A DNA stretch of 64,000 nucleotides from Pseudolabrys taiwanensis (GTDB lineage Bacteria > Pseudomonadota > Alphaproteobacteria > Rhizobiales > Xanthobacteraceae), in the NCBI RefSeq assembly GCF_003367395.1, contig NZ_CP031417.1:5233501-5297500 (forward strand), in the 5' to 3' direction. Each line of letters begins with the position of its first letter. The first letter of the stretch is position 1. The position numbers were made by a program, and so were the translations under genes. The notes beneath the pieces were generated by a model. The model worked only from the letters and a program-made list of their open reading frames with translations. It was not told the DNA's origin and did not search any database. This document shows, in pieces, positions 27,288-35,810 of the stretch.

Positions 27288-28638
27288 CGGTCAATCCTTC
27301 CAGCCGGACGGTCGGCGAATTGGTGGCCTGACGGAATTCGAGGTCGTTCGCGGGCGTCAGCGAGCGGAAGATGTCGAACAGGTGTCCGGCGATCGTCACT
27401 TCGCTGACCGCGTAGGTCTTCTTGCCGTTTTCGATCCAGAAACCGGAGGCACCGCGGCTGTAATCGCCGGTCACCATGTTGGCGCCCATGCCGATCAGAT
27501 CGGTCACGTAGAAGCCGTCCTTGATGTCGGCGATCAGTTCGTCGGGGCTGAGCTTGCCCGCCTCGAGATGCAGATTGCTGGCGCTCGGGGAGGGGCCGGA
27601 GGAGACGCCGCGGCTGGCGTGACCGGTGGTGGTCAGGCCGAGTTCGCGCGCCGTGCCGCAATCGAGGATCCATGAGCGCAGGATGCCGTCGTCGATCAGC
27701 GCCAGCTTCTTGCCGGCGACGCCTTCGCCGTCGAAGGGATGCGAGCGCAGGCCGCGCTTGCGCAACGGGTCGTCGATGATGCGGATGCCGTCGGCGAACA
27801 GCTTCGCGCCCATCTTGTCCTTGAGGAAGCTCGCCTTGCGCGCGATGGACGCACCATTGACGGCGCTGGCGAGATGTCCGACCAGCGATGAGGCGACGCG
27901 CTTGTCGAATACGACCGGCACTTTGCGGGTCGTTACCTTGCGCGGATTGAGCCGGGCAATGGCGCGTTCGCCGGCGGTGCGGCCGATCTTCTCGGGGCTG
28001 TCGAGATCGGCGGCGTGCCGCACGCTCGAATAATCGTAATCGCGCTCCATACCGGTGCCGTCGCCGGCGATCGCGGTCATCGAGATGCCGTGGCTCGAGC
28101 CCAGGTACGAACCGCGGAAGCCGTGGCTCGTGACGAGCACCATGCCGCCGATACCGGCCGATGCCGAGGCGCCGCCCGACTTGGTCACGCCGTTGACGGC
28201 GAGGCCGGCTTCTTCGGCCGCGCGCGCAAGCTTCTCAAGTTCGCCGACGGTGGGTAGCGCGCGGTCGATCAGATCGAGATCGGGGAAAGTGTGGGTCAGC
28301 AGGCTCTCATCGGCGAGGCCCGCGAATTTGTCCTCCGGCGCGACCTTCGCCATCGCCACCGCGCGCGCCGCGAGTTCCGCGTAACCGCTGGTGCTCGTGT
28401 CGTTGGTGGAGACGACCGCCTGCCGCTGGCCGACAAGCACGCGCAGGCCGAGATCGTCGCCCTCGGCGCTTTCGGATTCTTCCACCGCGCCGTCGCGTAT
28501 CTCGACGCCGAGCGACAGCGAGCGCACGGCGACCGCGTCGGCGGCATCCGCGCCGGCCGCGCGGGCGGCCTTCACAAGGGCTTCGGCCCGCTCGAGGAGG
28601 GTGCTCTGATCGAAGAGAGATGAGGCGGGTGCGAGCAT
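27274..28638 (-). CDS. pmbA: Metalloprotease PmbA/TldE
   Basis: Partner of TldD in a heterodimeric metalloprotease that matures or degrades modified peptides and antitoxins. The 454-residue product has the family regions GVEIRDGAVEESESAEG, GAVNGVTKSGG-like central segment, VVFDKRVASSLVGHLASAVNG, GEGVAGKKLALIDDG and GLTTTGHASRG. It lacks the HExxxH of TldD, as expected for the E subunit. tldD is not in the window. Start and length are typical. Confidence 0.93.
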   Translation of the reverse strand: MLAPASSLFDQSTLLERAEALVKAARAAGADAADAVAVRSLSLGVEIRDGAVEESESAEGDDLGLRVLVGQRQAVVSTNDTSTSGYAELAARAVAMAKVAPEDKFAGLADESLLTHTFPDLDLIDRALPTVGELEKLARAAEEAGLAVNGVTKSGGASASAGIGGMVLVTSHGFRGSYLGSSHGISMTAIAGDGTGMERDYDYSSVRHAADLDSPEKIGRTAGERAIARLNPRKVTTRKVPVVFDKRVASSLVGHLASAVNGASIARKASFLKDKMGAKLFADGIRIIDDPLRKRGLRSHPFDGEGVAGKKLALIDDGILRSWILDCGTARELGLTTTGHASRGVSSGPSPSASNLHLEAGKLSPDELIADIKDGFYVTDLIGMGANMVTGDYSRGASGFWIENGKKTYAVSEVTIAGHLFDIFRSLTPANDLEFRQATNSPTVRLEGLTVAGQ

Positions 28639-28901
28639 GATGGGCGCCGTTGTCCTTTTGTTATCTACCCCAAATGGCGCCCGAAACGGAACAATTCAAC
28701 CTTTCATTTCGGGACAAATCGCGCCACCGCGGCAATACCTCGTCAATCATGCTTCGCAACGCACCGTCAATCATGCCCGGCAAAGGGCGGGGTGCTACCG
28801 CCGGTTAACCGAGAACTTTAAGCCAATTCGGACGCCTTGCTGCGATGATCCTCGTGCGACTGGGCACATAAGCCCGGCGCGGGAGAGTTTGAGGCGTCAA
28901 A
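28639..28901. other. Intergenic region between pmbA and DUF6101 gene
   Basis: A 263-base divergent gap. It holds the two promoters, which I cannot place. CGTCAATCATGC occurs twice, 24 bp apart (from 28741 and from 28765). No reading frame or RNA fold is convincing. Confidence 0.4.
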
Positions 28902-29465
28902 ATGCGAAGTGGCGGATGTCCCGCCGGGTCGAGCCGGGGGCTGCGGCTCGACCCGTACGCCCTACCTGTGCGTTACGCGGCGAGCGATGCCGCAGCGGAC
29001 GGGCGGGTGCGCGATATAGAACTTCATCGCGAGCGCGTGGTGGTGCGCCGGCGGGTGTCCGGGGTGCCGATGGCGCTCAACATGCCGCTGTCGGCCTTCA
29101 CCGGCATCGCCCTGCACGTGGTCGAGCGTGAGGCGGATGCCTTCGTGATGGTCGCGCTCATGCACAAAGATCCGGGATTGATGTTGCCGCTGTTCGTGAC
29201 GCGCGAGGCCGACGAGGCCATGGCGGAATGGCGCACCTGGGGCAGCGTGCTTGGGCTGCCGCTGCTGGTCGATGACGGTAACGGACTGCGTGAGCCGTTC
29301 GCGCGGGTGGGCGGCGTCCGCGTCGCCAAGGTCAAGCCGCGCCGCCGCCGCCGCAGCGCGCTGCGCAAGCGCCGGCCGTCGATGCTGATGCGCCGTGTCC
29401 CCGGCAAGCTCACCGCGGAAGCGCCGGTGCATCGCGACGAACGCGAGATCATTGCGCGCAACTGA
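28902..29465 (+). CDS. DUF6101 family protein
   Basis: 187 residues. A central conserved part (RVSGVPMALNMPLSAFTGIA, VMVALMHKDPGLMLPLFVT, WRTWGSVLGLPLLV) is followed by a highly basic patch (KPRRRRRSALRKRRPS). This is the layout of DUF6101, a hypothetical Rhizobiales family. The basic segment may contact nucleic acid or lipid head groups, but no function is known. The ATG follows TTTGAGG. It lies next to pmbA, as in relatives. Confidence 0.78.
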   Translation: MRSGGCPAGSSRGLRLDPYALPVRYAASDAAADGRVRDIELHRERVVVRRRVSGVPMALNMPLSAFTGIALHVVEREADAFVMVALMHKDPGLMLPLFVTREADEAMAEWRTWGSVLGLPLLVDDGNGLREPFARVGGVRVAKVKPRRRRRSALRKRRPSMLMRRVPGKLTAEAPVHRDEREIIARN

Positions 29466-29566
29466 CGTTTTGGCGCTCAGCGTCAAGTCGCTGGCGCGCT
29501 CGATCAAGACGGTCGGGCCGTACCGGCTTATGGCTGCTGGAGGATGTCACAGCAGCCGAGCCGTTC

Positions 29567-31090
29567 ATGCCCGCGGAGAACACAGCGCCTTTTCTCGATG
29601 CCGTAGCCAGGGAACTGGGTGAGGCCGCGCTCGATCGTGGCGAAGCCGAGCGAAGCGCGTACGGTCGTCACACGCTGCCAGGGCCCGATCTGCCGCCGCC
29701 GGGGATCATCTATCCAGGCTCGACGGAGGACGTGCAGGCGGTCGTCCGGCTCGCCAATCAATACCGGGTACCGCTCTTTCCGATCAGCGCCGGATGGAAT
29801 TTGGGCATCGGCTCGCGCGCGGCAATGAACGCCGGCCAGGTCGTGGTCGCCCTCGGGCGGCGTATGAACAAGGTCGTCGAAGTCAACGACGATCTCTCAT
29901 ATGTCGTGGTCGAGCCCGGCGTCAGCTTCAACACGATGTATGATGAGCTCAACCGGCGCGGCAGCAAGCTCATGATGTCGCCGACGGCGGGCCCGCCTGA
30001 CGGCAGCGTGCTCGGTAACGCCATCGACAAAGGCGGCGGCGCCGGACCCCTTGCCAGCCATTTCGATAATCTTTGCGGCATGGAAGTCGTCCTCGGCAAC
30101 GGCGACATCATCCGCACCGGTGACGGCGGTATCGATGCCGACGCGCAACCGAACTGGCACGTCACCAAATACAGCTTCGGTCCCGCGCTCGACGGCATCT
30201 TCACGCAGTCGAACTACGGCATCGTCACCCGCGCGGGCATTTGGATGATGCAGCGGCCGCCGCATATCCGCATGTTCTTTTTCACATTCCCGGACGACGA
30301 AGATCTTGCCGAGATCGTCGACCTGATCCGCCCGATCAAGGCGGCCGGCGTCGTGCCGACGCAAATCCGGGCGACCAACGATCTCTATTTGCTGTCCTCG
30401 CAAGAGCGGCATCCGCGCTACGATGTCGCGACCGCTCGCGCAGCACTGAGCGACGGCGAGCGCGCCGAACTACGCAAGAAGTACGGCATCGGCTCATGGA
30501 CGGTGTCGGGAGCGCTGTACGGGCCGAACGACGAAGCGCTGCAGCCGGCTCTCGATCGGCTGCGTAAGCATTTCCTCGCGTCCGGCAAGGCCACCTATAT
30601 CTCGCACGAGGAGGCCGCGCCGCGCGCCATTTTCCACGCGGCCATCAATTCGAATTCCGGCCGGCCGGCCGGTAGCGAGCTTGCGATGCTGAAATGGCGC
30701 CCCGGTGAAGGCGCGATCTGGATGACGCCCGGCGCGCGTCTGGACGGCAAGCTGGTCAACGACCTGCAGCGCGCGTGCCGTGCCGTCGCGGCCGACTTCG
30801 GCCTCGAATATATGGCTTCGTTCGTGTGCGGCGCGCGCTTCGCGCGCGGCATCCACGCCATTCTGTACGATCGTAACGATGCGGACGAGACGGCCCGTGC
30901 CGACCGCTGCTATCGCGCCATATGCGAGGTGTTTCTCAGCCGCGGCGTGTTCGTCGGCCGGGCGCCGACGCTTTACCAGGACTATCACCAGAAGCAGCGC
31001 GCGCCGGAGATCGTCAATGCCTGTGCGGCGATCAAGCGCGCGCTCGATCCAAACGGAATCATCGCGCCGGGGCGATATGGCATCTCGTGA
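29567..31090 (+). CDS. VAO/PCMH-type FAD-linked oxidase (4-cresol dehydrogenase-like)
   Basis: 507 residues. The N-terminal FAD-binding-4 domain is clear: PGSTEDVQAVVRLANQYRVP, SAGWNLGIGSRA, VVVEPGVSFNTMYDEL and GNAIDKGGGAGPLA. The C-terminal substrate domain ends LDPNGIIAPGRYGI. Overall it resembles the p-cresol methylhydroxylase / vanillyl-alcohol oxidase group that oxidises 4-alkylphenols. No cytochrome subunit gene (PchC) is nearby, so an oxidase or another acceptor is possible. A Bug-type binding protein gene starts 19 bp later, so the two probably form one operon. Confidence 0.85.
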   Translation: MPAENTAPFLDAVARELGEAALDRGEAERSAYGRHTLPGPDLPPPGIIYPGSTEDVQAVVRLANQYRVPLFPISAGWNLGIGSRAAMNAGQVVVALGRRMNKVVEVNDDLSYVVVEPGVSFNTMYDELNRRGSKLMMSPTAGPPDGSVLGNAIDKGGGAGPLASHFDNLCGMEVVLGNGDIIRTGDGGIDADAQPNWHVTKYSFGPALDGIFTQSNYGIVTRAGIWMMQRPPHIRMFFFTFPDDEDLAEIVDLIRPIKAAGVVPTQIRATNDLYLLSSQERHPRYDVATARAALSDGERAELRKKYGIGSWTVSGALYGPNDEALQPALDRLRKHFLASGKATYISHEEAAPRAIFHAAINSNSGRPAGSELAMLKWRPGEGAIWMTPGARLDGKLVNDLQRACRAVAADFGLEYMASFVCGARFARGIHAILYDRNDADETARADRCYRAICEVFLSRGVFVGRAPTLYQDYHQKQRAPEIVNACAAIKRALDPNGIIAPGRYGIS

Positions 31091-31109
31091 CCAGAAAGGA
31101 AGTCGAGCC

Positions 31110-32072
31110 ATGATGCTGAGGTCAGCCGCTGTAGCCCTGTTGGCGCTGGTGTTTGCGACGCCGACGCAGGCGCAACAGCAGTATCCGTCTGGCACCGTGA
31201 AGATGGTCGTCGGGTTCGCCCCCGGTGGAGGCAATGACATTCTCGCGCGCATTCTCGCCGAGAAACTGGGTTCGCATTACAATGCGGGCTTCATCGTCGA
31301 CAATCGCCCCGGCGCCAACGGCATTATCGCCATCGAGGCGGTCAAGCGCGCCGAGGCGAACGGCCAGAATATTCTGGTCGGGCCGTCGAGCGGAATGACC
31401 TTCAATCCGATCCTCCTCAAAGAGTTGCCGTACGATCCGGTCAAGGATTTCGCGCCGATCGCGATGGTCGGATCGTTCCCGCTGCTTGTCGTCGTGAAAG
31501 CGGAGTCGCCGGTGAAATCGCTGGCGGATCTGGTCGCGATGGCAAAGGCCAAGCCCGGCGCTGTCGCGTTCTCGTCGGCGGCGACCTCTTTCCAGATGGC
31601 GACCGAAGCCTTCACCCAGCGGGCGGGCATTCAGATGCTCAATGTGCCCTATCGCGGCAGCGCACCGGCGGCAACGGCTGTTCTCACCAACGACGTCACG
31701 GTGAATTTCGGCGACATTTCGGCTGTACTGCCGCTCATCCAGGGCGGACAACTGCGCGCCCTGGCAGTGACGACCGAGAAACGCATTCCAAGCCTGCCCG
31801 ACGTGCCAACCATCGCGGAGAGCGGCTATCCCGGATTCGAAATGGTGTTTTGGTCCGGTCTGTTCTTGCCCGTCGGCACGCCGGAGCCGATCCGCGCCGG
31901 GCTTGAGGCCGAAGTGAAAAAGATCGTCGCGCTGCCCGACGTGCTCGATCGCATGCGCAAGCTGGGTGTTGAAGCGTCGTTCATGCCCGGCGCCGCGCTC
32001 AAGGCGAAGATCGGGAGCGACATCGAAGCTTACCGCAAGATCGCCGACGCGGCCGGCATCAAACCGCAGTGA
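31110..32072 (+). CDS. Bug-family tripartite tricarboxylate transporter substrate-binding protein
   Basis: 320 residues. A signal peptide (MMLRSAAVALLALVFATPTQA) precedes the Bug core: VKMVVGFAPGGGNDILARIL, FIVDNRPGANGIIA, YDPVKDFAPIAMV, VPYRGSAPAATAVLTNDV and LPDVPTIAESGYPGFE. Such periplasmic proteins bind carboxylated ligands for TctAB transporters, but no tctA/tctB lies beside it, so it is an orphan. The flavoprotein gene just upstream suggests an aromatic acid or alcohol ligand; this is inference. The ATG follows AAAGGAAG. Confidence 0.9.
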   Translation: MMLRSAAVALLALVFATPTQAQQQYPSGTVKMVVGFAPGGGNDILARILAEKLGSHYNAGFIVDNRPGANGIIAIEAVKRAEANGQNILVGPSSGMTFNPILLKELPYDPVKDFAPIAMVGSFPLLVVVKAESPVKSLADLVAMAKAKPGAVAFSSAATSFQMATEAFTQRAGIQMLNVPYRGSAPAATAVLTNDVTVNFGDISAVLPLIQGGQLRALAVTTEKRIPSLPDVPTIAESGYPGFEMVFWSGLFLPVGTPEPIRAGLEAEVKKIVALPDVLDRMRKLGVEASFMPGAALKAKIGSDIEAYRKIADAAGIKPQ

Positions 32073-32076
32073 CGTC

Positions 32077-33006
32077 CTACGTGCGCGTCGGGTGCCGCGC
32101 GCGGGTATCGCGCGGGCTCTCGCCGTAATAGGCGCGATAGCTCCGCGAGAAGTGCGATGAATCGCCAAAGCCGCAATCGAGCGCGATCTGGGTCAGCGCG
32201 ACGCCGGGCGCGCCGCCTTCGATCAAAGCGCGGGCGCGCGCCAGCCTCTCGCTTTGCACATAACGCGCGAAGCTTTGGCCATCGGATTCGAACAAGCGAT
32301 GTAGCGTGCGGGTCGAGATGTCGAAGAGCCGCGCCACCGCGGCCGGCGTCAGGCCGCTGTCGTGCAGACGCCGCTTGATCTCTTCCTTGATCGCGGCCAT
32401 CCGCAACGGGGCCGGGGGCTCTTGCTGGCTTCCTTCGAAGGCGCCACGCAGCAGCCGTGAAAGGGCTTCGGCGACGCTGACGCAGTCGCCGGAACTCCAC
32501 GTGAGGTCGGTGTCGGTGATCTGCATGATCGCCTGACGCGCGATTATGAGGGAGGCGTTGCCCTCCGGGACGAGCACCGGGCCGTCGTCGAGCCGCCCCA
32601 GCCAAGGTTCGACCAGCCGCCGCGGCAGGAGCACGAGGCGGCGTTCGACTTCGTGCGGAAACTCGATGGTGAAAGGCTTGGCGCTATCGAGCATGGCGAT
32701 GCCGGCGGGCCAAAGCATCAGCCTCTTCTCGCCCTGAGCAATATGCGAGACACCGCGGCATTGCAGGCTCACCATGACGTGCGCCTCGCCGCTTGCCGCC
32801 TGCGAAGCCGTGCGGCTGACGCGGTGCGCCGCCGTCTTGAACGAGACGAAACGTGCTCCGGCGGTGGTGCGGCTGGCGAGTCTGCCGCTGAATGCGCTGC
32901 TGTCTTTCGCCCGCATCTCGGCGTGCAGCACGCCGTGCGCGACGACGTCGGACCAGAAATCCGCACGGTTTCGCGAGATCTGCGACGTATTCCAGATTTG
33001 CCACAT
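32077..33006 (-). CDS. AraC family transcriptional regulator (FeaR-like)
   Basis: 309 residues. The N-terminal ligand-binding domain is of the AraC-binding-like type found in FeaR (FSGRLASRTTAGARFVSF, then a beta region ending LLPRRLVEPWLG). The C-terminal HTH pair reads GLTPAAVARLFDISTRTLHR and ALTQIALDCGFGDSSHFSRSY, followed by YYGESPRDTR. FeaR relatives control aromatic amine oxidation. It is convergent with, and 4 bp from, the Bug protein gene, so it may control the neighbouring oxidase operon. Confidence 0.87.
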   Translation of the reverse strand: MWQIWNTSQISRNRADFWSDVVAHGVLHAEMRAKDSSAFSGRLASRTTAGARFVSFKTAAHRVSRTASQAASGEAHVMVSLQCRGVSHIAQGEKRLMLWPAGIAMLDSAKPFTIEFPHEVERRLVLLPRRLVEPWLGRLDDGPVLVPEGNASLIIARQAIMQITDTDLTWSSGDCVSVAEALSRLLRGAFEGSQQEPPAPLRMAAIKEEIKRRLHDSGLTPAAVARLFDISTRTLHRLFESDGQSFARYVQSERLARARALIEGGAPGVALTQIALDCGFGDSSHFSRSYRAYYGESPRDTRARHPTRT

Positions 33007-33105
33007 GTGACCGCGCCGATTTGACCCGGCCGCGAGCTTGGAAGCGCGTCAAAGACCGGTCAAGCGGCTATTTTCGGCGGGTCTGCCTTCTGCGCGGGCA
33101 TGGCG

Positions 33106-33474
33106 CTACTTGCACTTTTGCAGCTTGAGCGTGCCGCCCTTCTGCAGATCGAGCGCGATGTGGTCGGGATCGACTTGCACCAGCGTGTAGGTCACGGCCG
33201 CGTTGCTGATCTGGCCGGTGGTGAACACGTCGACGATGCGCCAGCGCGCGTTGCCCTCCGGCGTTATCGACTTGTTGCGATAAGCGGGAACGCCGCCCTT
33301 GCTGTCGGTGCGGGTGTTGCCGGTGAACTCGATCACGCGCTTGCCGGTGCAATCGATCGGACCTTTGTCCGTGCTCGCGCTCTCGCCCCATCGGCCGGAA
33401 ACGGGATAGCTTGCCGCCATTGCGGGGCCGGCGAGAGTGGCGCAGAGCAGGACCAGGAATGCGGCGCGGGACAT
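33106..33474 (-). CDS. Small secreted protein of unknown function
   Basis: 122 residues. A signal peptide (MSRAAFLVLLCATLAGPAMA) precedes a beta-rich mature part, ASYPVSGRWGESASTDKGPI, with two cysteines (IDCTGKR and the terminal QKCK) that could form a disulfide. No known motif is recognised. It lies between the AraC and TetR genes on the same strand with no tight coupling to either. Likely periplasmic. Confidence 0.72.
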   Translation of the reverse strand: MSRAAFLVLLCATLAGPAMAASYPVSGRWGESASTDKGPIDCTGKRVIEFTGNTRTDSKGGVPAYRNKSITPEGNARWRIVDVFTTGQISNAAVTYTLVQVDPDHIALDLQKGGTLKLQKCK

Positions 33475-33560
33475 CGGCAGTTCCTCCTGGCTTTAAACTG
33501 GCATCGTTGCGCCGCGGATCAAGCGCGCACGCCGCGCGATGCTTAACGTCAGCTTGATCG

Positions 33561-34205
33561 CTAGTTCGCGCGATAAGCCCTGAGGAAGGTGCGCACCGCG
33601 ATACCGACGACATAATCGATACGCTCTTGCGTCGGCGGCGGACCGAAGTTGAACAGCATCGGCTTCAACATCGTGGCGTGGCAGGTTTCGATGAATTGCG
33701 CGGCCGCGATCTCGCAGTCGTCGACCGCGAGGATGCCGGCGTCGGTCTGCGCCTGGAGATAAGCGGCGAGACTGGAGAGGCCGCGGGCGGGGCCGGCTTC
33801 GTATAGCTTGCGGCCGACTTCCGGCATGCGCTCGGCGACGGCGATGACCGTGCGCCAGGAGGAGAGGCGCTTGGGATTGCCGACCGCCTTGACGAAGGCC
33901 TTGCCGTGGCGAAGCAGCACGGCCTCGACGTCATGATCGTTGTGGTCGAAATCGAAGACGCCGTCGGCCTGCATGATGCATTCGCTGCACACCATGCCGT
34001 CGAACAGGTCGTCCTTGTCCTTGAAGTAGACGTAGAGCGTGCCCTTGGACACGCCGGCCGCCTTGGCGATGTCCATCATGCTGGCGGCGTCGAAGCCGCG
34101 ATCCAGGAACACCCGCCTTGCGCCATCGAGGATCTGGCGCCGCTTGGCATTGTCTTCGTCCGTCTGGGGGGCCGGATTGGACAGCATTTCCGCCGTATCT
34201 GACAT
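33561..34205 (-). CDS. TetR family transcriptional regulator
   Basis: 214 residues. The N-terminal HTH is canonical: [20 protein letters not shown], then [20 protein letters not shown] and [10 protein letters not shown]. The C-terminal ligand domain holds two cysteines (CSECIMQ) early on. It lies divergent from the HlyD/MFS efflux pair, and two perfect palindromes fill the gap, so it very likely represses that operon and perhaps itself. The ATG preceded by AAGGGAG is chosen over an upstream one. Confidence 0.92.
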   Translation of the reverse strand: MSDTAEMLSNPAPQTDEDNAKRRQILDGARRVFLDRGFDAASMMDIAKAAGVSKGTLYVYFKDKDDLFDGMVCSECIMQADGVFDFDHNDHDVEAVLLRHGKAFVKAVGNPKRLSSWRTVIAVAERMPEVGRKLYEAGPARGLSSLAAYLQAQTDAGILAVDDCEIAAAQFIETCHATMLKPMLFNFGPPPTQERIDYVVGIAVRTFLRAYRAN

Positions 34206-34309
34206 CGTCTGCGCTCCCTTCAGCGCGAATCTCCAAGGTTTCCAACGCACTCAGGTCCAAATAGCACCGAATCCCCGCGGTGCACGGACTTTTGAACCAC
34301 TCCAGACTA

Positions 34310-34330
34310 TTGACCGAACCGTTCGGTCAA
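34310..34330. promoter_or_regulatory. TetR operator 1, perfect palindrome
   Basis: TTGACCGAAC, one central C, then the exact inverse GTTCGGTCAA. Identical to the second site 55 bp downstream. It lies 105 bp before the TetR start and just before the efflux promoter. Confidence 0.85.
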
Positions 34331-34338
34331 AAAAATCG

Positions 34339-34366
34339 TTGACAGCGGCCAAAGGAAATCTATGTT
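34339..34366 (+). promoter_or_regulatory. Sigma-70-like promoter of the efflux operon
   Basis: TTGACA, a 16-base spacer and TATGTT, placed exactly between the two TetR palindromes; the second palindrome overlaps the end of the -10 hexamer. Bound repressor would block RNA polymerase. Confidence 0.65.
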
Positions 34367-34385
34367 GACCGAACCGTTCGGTCAA
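34365..34385. promoter_or_regulatory. TetR operator 2, perfect palindrome
   Basis: Second copy of the same 21-bp palindrome (TTGACCGAAC, C, inverse arm). It lies about 30 bp before the HlyD-family start codon and overlaps the -10 element. Confidence 0.85.
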
Positions 34386-34415
34386 TAGACCGCTGCCGAC
34401 CTTCTGGAGTGAAGA

Positions 34416-35789
34416 ATGCAACCGGAGCGTAGCCAAACCGGCCAAGAGACCTTGGCTTCGGACCGCCTGATAGGGGTCCGGGGTCCGCACGCCGCTCAGC
34501 GGGCGCGGGCCCTCCATCTGGCTGCCGTTGCCGAATCCGCTTCTCCGGCTGTCGAGCCGGACGCTCCAGAAGTTCCTTCCACCGAGCCGCTCGCCTCTCC
34601 GGCGGCGGACCGGGGATCGCCCGCCGCCGACGCTAGTGCCCCCCACGCGAAGGCGGCGGGCGAACCAACTGCCGCCACGACCGCGCCGGCCGGCGGTAAC
34701 CGGCGCAAGCGCTTTCTCCTCGGCGGCATCGCCGCTTTGGCCGTCCTCGCCGCCGGCTGGTACGGCACGCATTGGCTGACCGTCGGCCGCTTCCTGGTGT
34801 CCACGGACGACGCCTATGTGCGCGCCGACACGACGACGCTGGCGGCCAAGGTGTCCGGCTACATTTCCTCGGTCGATGTGACCGACAACACATTCGTTCA
34901 TGCCGGCGAGGTGATCGCCCGCATCGATGACGGCGACTATCGCCTCGCCGTCGATGCCGCGCGCGACAAGGTCGCGACGCAACGCGCGACCGTGGCCCGC
35001 ATCGGCGAACAAATTCCGGCGCAGGAAGCGGCCGTCGAGCAGGCCCGTGCGCAGCTCGTGTCGGCGCAGGCGGCGGCGACGCGGGCGCAGTCGGAGCTCA
35101 CGCGCCAACAGGCGCTGGCAGTGCGCGACTTCGCGAGCAAGCAGACGCTGGAGCAGGCGCAAGCCACCAACGATCAGGCGAATGCCTCCGTGCAGAGCGC
35201 CAAGGCCGCGATCGATGCCGCGATCGCCAATGTCGCGGTGTTGCGGGCGCAGCAGCAGGAGGCGGCGCGCACGCTGCAGGAGTTGCAGACGGCGCAGGCG
35301 AAGGCCGAGCGCGACCTCTCGTTCACCCAGATCAAGGCGCCGATCGACGGCGTCATCGGCAACCGCGCCATCCGCGTCGGCGACTTCGTGCAGACCGGGA
35401 CGCGCCTCGCGAGCCTGGTGCCGCTCGACGAGGTCTATATCGACGCCAACTTCAAGGAGACGCAGCTCGCGCGGCTCAAGCCGGGCCAGCCGGTGGACAT
35501 TCGCGTCGACGCGCTGCCCGACCACGACATCACCGGCACGGTGCTGAGCGTGTCGCCCGCGTCCGGCTCCGTGTTCTCGCTGCTGCCGCCCGACAACGCC
35601 ACCGGCAACTTCACCAAGATCGTGCAGCGCCTGCCGGTGCGCATCCAGCTGCCGCCCGATGTCGCCGCCAAGCGCCTGCTGCGCCCCGGCATGTCGGTCG
35701 TTGTCGACGTCAACACCAAAGCGAACACGTCGGTCGCCGCCCATGGCGACATGACCTTCGCCGCGCAGGCCGCAGGCCGCGTGCGCTGA
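34416..35789 (+). CDS. HlyD-family membrane fusion protein (EmrA-like)
   Basis: 457 residues, periplasmic adaptor of an MFS efflux pump. One membrane segment (about 100-120, FLLGGIAALAVLAAGWYG) is followed by STDDAYVRAD, the EmrA signature, then a lipoyl half (AAKVSGYISSV), a long Ala/Gln-rich coiled coil (about 180-300), and the second half (TQIKAPIDGVIGN, VDANFKETQL-like IDANFKETQLARL). A roughly 95-residue Pro/Ala-rich N-terminal cytoplasmic tail is longer than in EmrA. It is followed after 21 bp by the DHA2 transporter gene and is controlled by the twin operators. Confidence 0.92.
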   Translation: MQPERSQTGQETLASDRLIGVRGPHAAQRARALHLAAVAESASPAVEPDAPEVPSTEPLASPAADRGSPAADASAPHAKAAGEPTAATTAPAGGNRRKRFLLGGIAALAVLAAGWYGTHWLTVGRFLVSTDDAYVRADTTTLAAKVSGYISSVDVTDNTFVHAGEVIARIDDGDYRLAVDAARDKVATQRATVARIGEQIPAQEAAVEQARAQLVSAQAAATRAQSELTRQQALAVRDFASKQTLEQAQATNDQANASVQSAKAAIDAAIANVAVLRAQQQEAARTLQELQTAQAKAERDLSFTQIKAPIDGVIGNRAIRVGDFVQTGTRLASLVPLDEVYIDANFKETQLARLKPGQPVDIRVDALPDHDITGTVLSVSPASGSVFSLLPPDNATGNFTKIVQRLPVRIQLPPDVAAKRLLRPGMSVVVDVNTKANTSVAAHGDMTFAAQAAGRVR

Positions 35790-35810
35790 GTACCGGTGGA
35801 GGCTGATCGT

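Noticed and set aside
28741..28776. Direct repeat CGTCAATCATGC, two copies 24 bp apart
   Set aside because: Only two copies, not clearly placed relative to a promoter; too weak to call an operator.
34251..35744. 497-residue frame antisense to the HlyD gene
   Set aside because: Covers the TetR operators and promoter and has no domain; the plus-strand EmrA motifs are decisive.
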